Positions 45,946-54,487 of a DNA stretch of 64,000 nt are shown in pieces. The notes beneath the pieces were generated by a model. It was not told where the DNA came from, did no database searches, and saw only the letters and a list, made by a program, of their open reading frames with translations. Origin of the DNA: Sulfurimonas sp. C5 (GTDB taxonomy: Bacteria > Campylobacterota > Campylobacteria > Campylobacterales > Sulfurimonadaceae); NCBI RefSeq assembly GCF_029872055.1, contig NZ_JARXNQ010000004.1, forward strand, positions 62,001 to 126,000. The letters are read 5' to 3'. The first letter of the stretch is position 1. Each line of letters begins with the position of its first letter. Position numbers and translations under genes: made by a program.

Positions 45946-45951
45946 ATTATA
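45946..45951 (-). promoter_or_regulatory. -10 box at uvrB, possible leaderless mRNA
   Basis: TATAAT on the minus strand ends 7 bases before the uvrB ATG, with no Shine-Dalgarno sequence between. Transcription would start at or next to the ATG. Confidence 0.5.
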
Positions 45952-46027
45952 ACTAAATGGGGATAATGAACTTGTTCATTCATAGAAAAATAGATATTTT
46001 AAGAGTATTTATATATAATAGACATCA

Positions 46028-46033
46028 TATAAT
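46028..46033 (+). promoter_or_regulatory. -10 box for the dual solute-binding / GGDEF-EAL operon
   Basis: TATAAT 17 bases before the ATG; a second TATAAT lies at 46014-46019. The second fits a normal leader better; the first leaves about 10 bases including GTAGGTG. Confidence 0.55.
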
Positions 46034-46050
46034 TTTGTAGGTGAATTTAC

Positions 46051-48207
46051 ATGAAAGCTATTGCTACCATTATTGTAATACTTCTAACTGCTTTGTTTAT
46101 AATATTGAGTTCATCTATTTTTAACAATGAAGAAACGCTTCTTCCCACCGTACAAGAAACCCTTACAGATAATACTATACATTTAAAACTTGGGCATAAT
46201 ACCCCTGTGGACAGTGCTTTGCATGAAGCTTCAGTAAAATTTGCAAATGAAGTTAAGAGAAAAACAAAAGGTGAAGTAATCATCGATATTTTTCCTGCAC
46301 AACAACTGGGTAATGACCATCAAATGGTTGAGATGGCAAGAAACGGTGATATTGACATCATTCTAACACCAACTGCAAAAATGAGTGTAGCAGTACCATC
46401 TGTCCAATATGCCGATCTCCCGTTTTATTTCCCTTCACGTGAAGATGTTTATGCAATGCTTGACGGTGAACCTGGAGAGATGATTCTTCATAACCTTAAA
46501 TCGATCGGTCTTATCGGTGTGACATTTTGGGAAAATGGGTTTAAACATTTCACTGCAAATGAGCCTTTGCTCTCTCCAAAAGATTTTCAAGACAAAAAAT
46601 TCCGCGTTATGAAAAGCCGTATAATTATGGAACAGTTCAGAGCATTCGGAGCAGAACCTGTTGCGATCGATTTTTATTCTACAAAACAAGCGCTTCACGA
46701 CAAGGTTGTAGATGGTCAGGAGAACCCTTTAGTTGCCATTGTAAGTATGGGCTTTTATAAAGAACAATCTGATCTTACTCTAAGTGAGCATGCTTACTTG
46801 GGATATGTATTATCTTTTAGTGAAAAAACATTTTCTAAGTTACCCCAGAACATACAAATGACCCTTATAGAAACAGCTAAAGAGATCACTCCTTGGGAAA
46901 GAGACGAGACACATAAACGTGAAGAAAAACTCTTGGAAACGATTAAACATTCCGGTGTGCAAATACATACTATCAGTGAAAAAGATCGTCAAGAATTTGC
47001 AAAAAGAACTGCCTATATTCCTCAAAAATATGAAGCGGTAATCGGTTCTAATATTATTTCAAAAACCAAGGAACTCCTCTATAACAAATATGGTGCAAAC
47101 TTTAAAAATGACGATCATATTTTAATCGGTATAGATACAGACATCTCTTCCGACACAAAAGTTGCCGGCTTAGCTATAAAAAGAGGTGCAGAGATTGCGG
47201 TTTCTGAGATAAATGCCAAAGGCGGTGTTCTTGGAAAACCTTTGGAAATCATTGTAAAAGATCACAGAGCTCTTGCAAGCAAAGGGATTCAAAATATTGA
47301 AGAGTTTTCACACAATAAACATCTTGTAGCGATTATCGGTGGTGTGCACGGTGCTGTTATCTCAGCAGAGCTTGACACAATTGAGCAACTCAAAATACCT
47401 TTTTTCATTCCTTGGGCTGCAACAGCTGGACTTGTAAACAACGGCTATAAAGATAACTATATTTTTCGTGTATCTGCAAATGATAATATAGCTGCAAATT
47501 TTATTGCCGGTTATACTCTAAAAAAATATAAAAAACCTGCAATAATTGTTGAAAACTCTGTCTGGGGTAGAAATAATTTAAAACTTATGACACAATATTG
47601 TCAAGAGCACAATATCAAAAATATTACAGAAATTGTATTTAACCGCGGACAAAATAACTTTAAAAAAGAGATCTCTCAGATCCTAGATTCACAAGCCGAC
47701 GCTTTAATAATGGTAGCGAATCCTTTTGAAGCCTCAAAAATTCTTCAAGAACTAAAAGCGCGTAAAAAAAGTTTGCCTGTTATTTCCCATTGGGGTATTA
47801 CAAGCGGAAACTTTTTCAAAGAGAATGAAAATCTTTTAAAAGGGTTAAACTTAAATGTTTTTCAAACATTCTCTTTCAATAACCAGTTAAACACAAAAGC
47901 CAAACATCTTCTTGATAGCTACAAAAACAAATATCTGCTGAGTAAAAAATCTCCCGTTCAGGCATCTGTCGGCATTGCTCAAGCTTATGACATAGTATAT
48001 TTATTAAAATTAGCAATCGAAAAAGCAGGTACTACAGACAAAACAAAGGTGAAACAAGCACTTGAAAACTTACCAAAATATGAAGGTGCAGTGAAAACAT
48101 ATGCACCTGCCTTTACCGAAGCAAATCATGATGCTTTAGACGGTAGGGATTATTACATGGCAAAATACAATTCAAATGGTATTTTAGTACCGGTAAAAAA
48201 CAAGTAA
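46051..48207 (+). CDS. membrane-anchored fusion of TRAP-type (DctP) and ABC-type (LivJ-like) solute-binding domains
   Basis: A 718-residue protein with an N-terminal hydrophobic segment at about 3-21 and no clear cleavage site, so probably an anchored periplasmic protein. Residues about 43-340 are a complete DctP domain: the ligand-contacting Arg is R185 in KFRVMKSR and DGQENPL is at 221-227. Residues about 357-710 are a type I periplasmic-binding domain of the branched-chain amino-acid class (AEIAVSEINAKGGVLGKPLE). No TRAP or ABC permease gene is near. The next gene, 15 bases on, is a membrane GGDEF-EAL protein. Likely a two-ligand sensor rather than a transporter part; ligands unknown. Confidence 0.85.
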   Translation: MKAIATIIVILLTALFIILSSSIFNNEETLLPTVQETLTDNTIHLKLGHNTPVDSALHEASVKFANEVKRKTKGEVIIDIFPAQQLGNDHQMVEMARNGDIDIILTPTAKMSVAVPSVQYADLPFYFPSREDVYAMLDGEPGEMILHNLKSIGLIGVTFWENGFKHFTANEPLLSPKDFQDKKFRVMKSRIIMEQFRAFGAEPVAIDFYSTKQALHDKVVDGQENPLVAIVSMGFYKEQSDLTLSEHAYLGYVLSFSEKTFSKLPQNIQMTLIETAKEITPWERDETHKREEKLLETIKHSGVQIHTISEKDRQEFAKRTAYIPQKYEAVIGSNIISKTKELLYNKYGANFKNDDHILIGIDTDISSDTKVAGLAIKRGAEIAVSEINAKGGVLGKPLEIIVKDHRALASKGIQNIEEFSHNKHLVAIIGGVHGAVISAELDTIEQLKIPFFIPWAATAGLVNNGYKDNYIFRVSANDNIAANFIAGYTLKKYKKPAIIVENSVWGRNNLKLMTQYCQEHNIKNITEIVFNRGQNNFKKEISQILDSQADALIMVANPFEASKILQELKARKKSLPVISHWGITSGNFFKENENLLKGLNLNVFQTFSFNNQLNTKAKHLLDSYKNKYLLSKKSPVQASVGIAQAYDIVYLLKLAIEKAGTTDKTKVKQALENLPKYEGAVKTYAPAFTEANHDALDGRDYYMAKYNSNGILVPVKNK

Positions 48208-48222
48208 AAAGAGTTTATTAAT

Positions 48223-50484
48223 ATGGGATTTTTGCAAAAATTAGCTTTTAAAAGTATCCGGGAAAGAGTCATCATCTTAATCTCTACTCTGATTGCTCTT
48301 GCTATTTTTCTCATTACACTTATTGTTTTATTTATTGTAAATAACAACATGAGTAACCAGATGGATACTCTTTTAAAAACAAGAGCACACTCTATTTATG
48401 AAAAAATTGATCAAAGGATCGGTTATCTAATAGACAACTCTGTTCTTTTAACTAAAAATGAGTTAATTATAAACTCCCTTATAGACAAAAACGGTAGAAA
48501 AACTTACCTGCCTCCTTTGGTAGAAAATTTTATGAAAGGAAAAGATGTTCTATATTTAAATATTGTTGACTTTGACGGCAGAGCTATTTTCCAAACACAA
48601 GAGAACATCCCTCTCTATAATGAATCTTCCAGACTCAGAGCTGCACTTGCTCTTGGAAAAGTATCGTACTTTATTGAAGATAACGACGATAAACTAGTCA
48701 TTATAGCACCTATTGAATACTACAATACTACTCAAGGTGCAGCTATTGTCGTTTTTAAAATAGATGAGATAGCTAACCGGGTTTTGACAAACAATACAGA
48801 CATATATATCAAACTCTTCCATAATGAGCAAAATATCTTTTCACGCAATTTTGATGAAGATATAACATATCACTCCTCTGTACAGGATACCCATCAAGAC
48901 TCACTATTAAAACAACTTGGAGTCGTTTTACAAATCGGGGTACCTACAAATATTTATTTGGCTCCGCTTAAAGAGATATTATTAAAACTCATATTAGTCG
49001 GTTTGGTGTTTACGGTTGTAGGTATCATCTTATCCAATCTCTTGGCAGACACTATTACACAACCAATACTTACACTTGTAAACAGAGTTAAAAATGTTGA
49101 AAATAAAAGTGAAGTTTTCTGTAGCCCTCTTGGAACAAACGATGAACTTGAAGAACTTGCAAAAGCTTTTGACGAACGTTCACTCTTACTGCAACACCAA
49201 GCTCAATATGATTCTTTAACCGACTTACCAAACAGACTTTTGTTTCTTGACAGACTTGAACAAAGTATTAAAAACTCTGTAAGAACTAAAGAAAAATTCG
49301 CAGTTTTATTTATAGATTTGGATCACTTTAAAGAGATAAATGACTCTTTCGGGCACCACTTTGGAGACAAACTTTTAATGATCGTAGGGGAGTATCTTCA
49401 ACGTGCTGTAAGAGTAAGCGATTCTGTTGCCCGTATGGGAGGGGATGAATTTACTATTTTATTAAGTAACTTAGATAACCAGCATGATATTCTCAGTATA
49501 CTACAAAAAATAATGAATATATTCAAAGAGCCTTTTATTATTTCCCACCATCAATTCTATATAACATGTAGTATCGGTATTACACTTTTTCCTCTTCACG
49601 GAAAAACATCAGAAGAACTACTGAAAAACTCCGATGCAGCTATGTATAAAGCTAAAGAAAAAGGGAGAAATACTTATCAGTTTTATACAAATGATATGAC
49701 TGAAAAGGCTTTTGAACGTATTACACTGGAGACACAACTTAGACAAGCCCTGGTAAATCAAGAGTTTGAAGTGTACTACCAGCCACAGGTAGATATCCCT
49801 AGCAGTAAAATTATCGGTATGGAAGCACTTGTTAGATGGAATCATCCAAAGATGGGACTGGTTCCTCCGTTTAAATTCATACCGCTGGCTGAAGATACAG
49901 GACTAATTGTAGAAATAGACAGACAAGTGATGTTAGACTCCATGAAGCAGTTTCAGCAATGGATTAATGACTGTTTTGATGTAGGTACTCTCTCAATTAA
50001 TCTCTCTATTGTTCAATTGAATCAGGAAGATTTTATAGAGTTTGTAAAAAAAGCTATTAACGTTTCGAAAATATCTACTGACAATCTTATGTTTGAAGTA
50101 ACAGAGACACAGGTCATGAAAAATCCTGAACATGCAATTATTATGTTACAGAAACTAAAGGATCTTGGCATTAGACTTGCAATTGATGATTTTGGGACTG
50201 GACACTCATCTCTTGCATATATCAAGAGGCTCCCTATAGATAAGCTCAAAATTGATCAGTCTTTTATTATGGATGCTTTAGTCGATAAAGATGATCAAGA
50301 GCTTACAAAAGCAATTATTTCAATTGGTAAAAACTTAAATCTTGAAGTTATTGCAGAGGGGGTTGAGACCCAACAAATTGCAGAGTTTTTAGTTAGTAAC
50401 GGATGTACTGAAGCACAAGGTTATTTTTACTACAAACCTATAAACAGTGAGACTTTAACAGAGATATTAAAGTCTCAACACTAA
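48223..50484 (+). CDS. membrane GGDEF-EAL cyclic-di-GMP enzyme, partner of the binding-protein fusion
   Basis: A 753-residue protein. Membrane segments at about 16-40 and 252-276 enclose a periplasmic region of about 210 residues that resembles a double-Cache-like sensor only loosely. A HAMP linker at about 277-330 leads to GGDEF at 406-410 with I-site RVSD just before it, and EAL at 534-536 with EVTETQ, DDFGTGHSS and AEGVET. Both activities look intact. Spacing of 15 bases from the binding-protein fusion implies one transcript and, by inference, periplasmic contact between the two proteins. Confidence 0.88.
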   Translation: MGFLQKLAFKSIRERVIILISTLIALAIFLITLIVLFIVNNNMSNQMDTLLKTRAHSIYEKIDQRIGYLIDNSVLLTKNELIINSLIDKNGRKTYLPPLVENFMKGKDVLYLNIVDFDGRAIFQTQENIPLYNESSRLRAALALGKVSYFIEDNDDKLVIIAPIEYYNTTQGAAIVVFKIDEIANRVLTNNTDIYIKLFHNEQNIFSRNFDEDITYHSSVQDTHQDSLLKQLGVVLQIGVPTNIYLAPLKEILLKLILVGLVFTVVGIILSNLLADTITQPILTLVNRVKNVENKSEVFCSPLGTNDELEELAKAFDERSLLLQHQAQYDSLTDLPNRLLFLDRLEQSIKNSVRTKEKFAVLFIDLDHFKEINDSFGHHFGDKLLMIVGEYLQRAVRVSDSVARMGGDEFTILLSNLDNQHDILSILQKIMNIFKEPFIISHHQFYITCSIGITLFPLHGKTSEELLKNSDAAMYKAKEKGRNTYQFYTNDMTEKAFERITLETQLRQALVNQEFEVYYQPQVDIPSSKIIGMEALVRWNHPKMGLVPPFKFIPLAEDTGLIVEIDRQVMLDSMKQFQQWINDCFDVGTLSINLSIVQLNQEDFIEFVKKAINVSKISTDNLMFEVTETQVMKNPEHAIIMLQKLKDLGIRLAIDDFGTGHSSLAYIKRLPIDKLKIDQSFIMDALVDKDDQELTKAIISIGKNLNLEVIAEGVETQQIAEFLVSNGCTEAQGYFYYKPINSETLTEILKSQH

Positions 50485-50499
50485 AAAGTCATTACACTC

Positions 50500-51714
50500 T
50501 TACGCTATATAGATACCAAAAACCTTATCTATATCTTTTGTAATAATTTTGTCTATCTTATTATTTGCCACCATCTCTGTCATAATCTTCATCGTTGTCG
50601 TATGAGAAACACTTTCTCTATATGGTCTATGCTCTGTTAAAGCTTGATAGATATCTAAACATCCCATCAATCGTGATTCAAAACAGAGTTCATCAGCACT
50701 GAGACCATAGGGATATCCACTCCCATCAAGTTTTTCATGATGTTGATATGCCCACTCTTCTATCTCTTCAAAAGCATCCAACTTATGTAGAATTCTATGG
50801 GTAAAATAAGTGTGTGATTGTATAGTATTTATCTCTTCCGGATCTAAAAAAGTTTCTTTTTCAAGTATTTTATTTGAAACTGCAAGCTTTCCAAGATCAT
50901 GTAATGATGCAGCAATTTTCAGCTTAGTAACTTTTTCTTGGTCAAACTTATAATATATAGCCATTGTTTCTATTTTTTCAATTAAACCTGCCGTATGTCT
51001 GGCTGTAAACTTTGATTTTGTATCAATGATTTTTGAAAAGACTTTAGAAACTTGAAAGATACCATTCCAGCCTATATCTACAGTAAACTCTTCTACATAA
51101 TTACATATAGCTTCTACTATCATAAAATCCGTTACATCAAGCCAAAAAGCTGTTGTTCTGGCAAGCTGAAAAAAGGCTTCTGCTATTATAGGATCAAAAA
51201 GTATCCCTTTATTTTCTTCAACATATTTGTATATGTCATGTTTATTTTTTAAACTACTGTCTGTTAATGTGTATGCCGAATCTAAAAGATCTGCAAACGC
51301 AATTATTTGTGACATTAAAGGAATTTCATCACCTTTTTTGCCAAAAAAACCACTACCGTCATAATGTTCGTGATGATATAAAATTATATTTTTTGGATTT
51401 GTTAAAAAAGGAAAATCACGAACATTCTTTTCACCGATCACACAATGCTCTTTGAGTTGTTCTAATTTATAAAACTCTTCTTCAACAAGGTTTGTCTTCA
51501 GTGCTGCTTCTGTTAACCCGTTATCATGCATTACAGCCAACGAAACCAAGTCAAAAGATTCTTTTGAATCCAAACCTAATAACCTTGCCAAACGCAGCGA
51601 TATATATGCAACTCGTTTAGAATGAAAGTTATGGACACCCAATAACTCTTTTTCAACAAGGTCCAAAGCAAAACTTATGCTGATTAAAAATGTATTTAAA
51701 TTAAAATTTTTCAT
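50500..51714 (-). CDS. tandem HD-GYP protein, predicted cyclic-di-GMP phosphodiesterase
   Basis: A 404-residue soluble protein made of two HD-GYP-type domains. The first (about 20-160) has H31, HD at 63-64 but HDNGL instead of HDxGK, and HHEHYDGSGFF at 114-124, with GYP lost. The second (about 235-400) is canonical: HDLGK at 272-276 and HHEKLDGSGYP at 325-335. The second is likely the enzyme, hydrolysing cyclic-di-GMP, and the first regulatory. It faces the GGDEF-EAL gene, ends 16 bases apart, and has no membrane segment or receiver domain. Confidence 0.87.
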   Translation of the reverse strand: MKNFNLNTFLISISFALDLVEKELLGVHNFHSKRVAYISLRLARLLGLDSKESFDLVSLAVMHDNGLTEAALKTNLVEEEFYKLEQLKEHCVIGEKNVRDFPFLTNPKNIILYHHEHYDGSGFFGKKGDEIPLMSQIIAFADLLDSAYTLTDSSLKNKHDIYKYVEENKGILFDPIIAEAFFQLARTTAFWLDVTDFMIVEAICNYVEEFTVDIGWNGIFQVSKVFSKIIDTKSKFTARHTAGLIEKIETMAIYYKFDQEKVTKLKIAASLHDLGKLAVSNKILEKETFLDPEEINTIQSHTYFTHRILHKLDAFEEIEEWAYQHHEKLDGSGYPYGLSADELCFESRLMGCLDIYQALTEHRPYRESVSHTTTMKIMTEMVANNKIDKIITKDIDKVFGIYIA

Positions 51715-51819
51715 CTAAATAATATATCATACAAAGTCTTAAGAATCTACTAGATGAAAAATTACATTTTTGTGAGAGAAGTTTATTGCTTTATTTTGAG
51801 ATATATTTGTGATGTGTTT

Positions 51820-52908
51820 TTATTTGTAACGAACTCTGTTACGACCCGTTTGTTTTGCTTCATATAAAGCTTCATCTGCTCTTCTAATAATAGAACCGAC
51901 CGTATCATTACGATGATTTATTGTAGCGCCTATACTAAGTGTTTTATATCCCACAATTGGGAATTCGTATTGTGATATTCTCAAGCGTATTTTTTCAGCG
52001 AGTTCAAAAATCTCTGCTTCATCAGCTTCCAAACAGATTATTAAAAATTCTTCACCACCGAATCTAAAAATATAATCACTTGCTCTGATATTTTCACTTA
52101 ATATTTTAGATACCCCTATCAGTATCTCATCACCAACCAAATGTCCGTATGTATCATTAACATTTTTAAAGTGGTCGATATCTAAAAGCAGTACACCGAT
52201 ATTTGACTTATATCTTTCTGCTCTCCTTAATTCCTGTACTAAAATTGAATCCAGCTCTACACGGTTGTGTACACCTGTTAATTTATCCATTGTAGCTAGC
52301 TGGTGGAGTTCTAACTCTTTTTCAAAGCTATTCTTTTTAGAAAGATGTAGTAGGATTCCTCCCACTATTCCAAGTAGTAAGCTTGCCAACATCCACATAG
52401 TGTTAAGCAGAAAACCTGTGTTTTGATCTTCAAAAGCTATTAAAGGATATATTTCCCCTACAGCAAAAACGAAAAGCGAAGCTACGATTGCTTGATTTAA
52501 ACGTAATCCTGAAATCGTTAGATTCCAAAAAATCATCAGATATAACTCTGTTTGATAGCTGCTGTAAGATTCCATATGTGAAAAAATATAAGCATGAATG
52601 GAAGATGTAAGAACAGGTGCTAAAAACAATAAAGTTTCTAAAATTTTCTGATCTACTTTTTTGTATGCTAAATATGAAAGCATAAATGCATAACTAGGTA
52701 CAACAATAAGTTGAATAATAATGAGAAAGTTATGTATATCAGAAGTAAAAATAAAGAAGTTTATACTTCCCATCATTACATAAATTAAACCTGTAATTGC
52801 CAAGACATATTTTATCTGATTTAACAAATGTGCATATTGCCAAACACTAAACTTATAATTAAGTTCTTTTTCTTTATATCCGAGGAATAACTTTTTTACT
52901 TCTTTCAT
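51820..52908 (-). CDS. membrane diguanylate cyclase (GGDEF)
   Basis: A 362-residue protein with about six N-terminal membrane segments (about 25-195) and a C-terminal GGDEF domain at about 205-362. The catalytic motif is GGEEF, with I-site RASD ending five residues before it. The membrane block may sense a ligand in the bilayer. The ATG at 52908 is chosen over an in-frame TTG three bases earlier. There is no Shine-Dalgarno sequence, and a TATAAT ends six bases upstream. Confidence 0.9.
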   Translation of the reverse strand: MKEVKKLFLGYKEKELNYKFSVWQYAHLLNQIKYVLAITGLIYVMMGSINFFIFTSDIHNFLIIIQLIVVPSYAFMLSYLAYKKVDQKILETLLFLAPVLTSSIHAYIFSHMESYSSYQTELYLMIFWNLTISGLRLNQAIVASLFVFAVGEIYPLIAFEDQNTGFLLNTMWMLASLLLGIVGGILLHLSKKNSFEKELELHQLATMDKLTGVHNRVELDSILVQELRRAERYKSNIGVLLLDIDHFKNVNDTYGHLVGDEILIGVSKILSENIRASDYIFRFGGEEFLIICLEADEAEIFELAEKIRLRISQYEFPIVGYKTLSIGATINHRNDTVGSIIRRADEALYEAKQTGRNRVRYK

Positions 52909-52914
52909 CAAAGT

Positions 52915-52920
52915 ATTATA
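52915..52920 (-). promoter_or_regulatory. -10 box at membrane GGDEF gene, possible leaderless mRNA
   Basis: TATAAT on the minus strand ends six bases before the ATG. Transcription would begin on the start codon. Confidence 0.5.
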
Positions 52921-52980
52921 TCTTGTTAAATACTCAACTATAGCTATTTTAGAAGCACAAAGTTATTTAAAGTTAATTTT

Positions 52981-53011
52981 TCTTATCTAGATTTGTAAAA
53001 TCCAGATAAGA
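52981..53011. terminator. hairpin after the beta-barrel gene
   Basis: Thirteen-position stem with one A-C mismatch (TCTTATCT... / ...AGATAAGA) and a 5-base loop, 15 bases after the beta-barrel gene's stop. Neither side has a long U-run, so it may mark an RNA 3' end rather than a simple terminator. Confidence 0.5.
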
Positions 53012-53025
53012 TCGTTTAATAAAAA

Positions 53026-53574
53026 TTAAAAAATATATTTTATCCCAGCATATACACTTGATCCACGGGCAGAATCAATTGTACTGTCTTCATACTCTAC
53101 TATACCCTCATAATGTTCATTGATATGGTACTCAACACCTGCACCATACACCATACCGTTATCTTTCTTTGTTCTTCCATCCAGTTTTTCGTGTTCAAAC
53201 TCATAACCTGCTTTCCCCATAAGGGCTAAAGAGTGTGTTACAGGTAATGTGTATGTTACATCTACTGCATATGTCCAATATTTTGCAGTTAATGCTCTAA
53301 CTTCGCCATCACTGTACTCAGTTATATCATTTTTACTGTATGATGTATCAAGTTCTAGCGCAAAATTATAAGGAAGAGTATAACCTATATCAATTCCCAT
53401 TCCTTTACCGCTTTTCCCTTTAAGTATGCTAACACCTTCTGGTATAGTTTTCCCTATAGTATATAATGCTTTAGCAACCACATAGAATTCATTTGAATTT
53501 TTATGTTCCTCTGCTTGAAGTACAGATGAACCTGTTGACAATAATAAAGTTGCTAATGCTATGTTTTTAATCAT
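53026..53574 (-). CDS. outer-membrane beta-barrel protein, OmpA-barrel/porin-like, small
   Basis: A 182-residue protein with a signal peptide (hydrophobic 4-18, likely cut after LQA). The mature part is a series of amphipathic strands and ends in aromatic Phe (GIKYIF), the signal for barrel insertion by Bam. Eight strands fit the length. AAGGAG precedes the ATG. It is a lone gene next to the cyclic-di-GMP island; function unknown. Structural, adhesive or stress roles are all possible. Confidence 0.8.
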   Translation of the reverse strand: MIKNIALATLLLSTGSSVLQAEEHKNSNEFYVVAKALYTIGKTIPEGVSILKGKSGKGMGIDIGYTLPYNFALELDTSYSKNDITEYSDGEVRALTAKYWTYAVDVTYTLPVTHSLALMGKAGYEFEHEKLDGRTKKDNGMVYGAGVEYHINEHYEGIVEYEDSTIDSARGSSVYAGIKYIF

Positions 53575-53711
53575 TTTTTCTCCTTAAATATTAAAAAAGG
53601 ATTATATTAAAAAAGGGCATCTCAATCTTTACATATTTTGTTATTAAAGTTATCTATATTTGCTATCTTTATATGCATTTTATGTTCAAAAAATTAACAT
53701 ATTTTTCTTCT

Positions 53712-54485
53712 TTATAGGACATATACTTTTAAATTTTTTACTTCAACTTTCCCTTGAAGTTCGTATGCGAAAAGTTTTTGTGCATCATATCTGATCACAT
53801 CCTCATAATTGGGATTTTTTCTGCAAAATAGTAAAAACTCATCTGCTTCAATTCTATTTTGACTCTCTTCTTCAAACATCGAAACAAAACTATCTATATC
53901 GTAGATAGCTTTCGCTATTCCATCTTGTAAAAGTTTATTTGTACCTTCACTTTCCCCTATTCTATGAGGAAAAACATATATCTCTTTTCCCATTTTTTGT
54001 GCATATTCTACACTTCTTGAAGTTCCGCTATTAAGATCACCGTAAGCAACCACTAATATTTCACCAAGGGCTACAATAAGTTCATTTCTAAGTGGAAAAT
54101 TATATTTTTTTGAAGTGGTACCGGATTCAAATTGGCTGAGAACCAATCCTTTTTGTTCTATGTCAGATATGAGTGCTTTGTTGATCGCCGGATAGCGGGT
54201 ATCTAAACCTGTGCCTGCAACCATTATAGTATGTTCTGCCCCTGCACTTTTATGTGCTATCGCATCTATCCCTATTGCACCGCCACTTACGATTGTAACA
54301 CCGTGAGCAGAGAGTTTAGAGCAAAGTTCTTGTGTTAAACTACGTGCATACTGATTAGGTTTTCTGCTACCGACAACAGATATTTTTTTCGAGTTTAATA
54401 AGGCGAGATTTCCAAGATAGAAGAGCTTAGGATATTTTTTCATATCCTTCAATGCTTCTATTTGAAAATCTATTGTTTGAATCAT
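53712..54485 (-). CDS. dprA: DNA-processing protein DprA-like
   Basis: A 257-residue Rossmann-fold protein that binds incoming single-stranded DNA and loads RecA in natural transformation. The motif GSRKPNQYARSLTQEL and the run VSGGAIGIDAIAHKSA are typical; GTGLDTRYPAINKAL follows. The C-terminal winged-helix domain found in many DprA proteins is reduced. It overlaps no gene but starts 2 bases after the upstream deacetylase-like gene, and lacks its own ribosome site. Confidence 0.92.
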   Translation of the reverse strand: MIQTIDFQIEALKDMKKYPKLFYLGNLALLNSKKISVVGSRKPNQYARSLTQELCSKLSAHGVTIVSGGAIGIDAIAHKSAGAEHTIMVAGTGLDTRYPAINKALISDIEQKGLVLSQFESGTTSKKYNFPLRNELIVALGEILVVAYGDLNSGTSRSVEYAQKMGKEIYVFPHRIGESEGTNKLLQDGIAKAIYDIDSFVSMFEEESQNRIEADEFLLFCRKNPNYEDVIRYDAQKLFAYELQGKVEVKNLKVYVL

Positions 54486-54487
54486 AT

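Noticed and set aside
45939-45983. Upstream ATG of uvrB adding 15 residues
   Set aside because: Extra residues ([12 protein letters not shown]) do not fit UvrB N-termini and the segment holds the likely -10 box.
46051-48207. Binding-protein fusion as part of a TRAP or ABC importer
   Set aside because: No DctQ/DctM or LivH/M/G/F genes are found upstream or downstream; uvrB and a GGDEF-EAL gene flank it.
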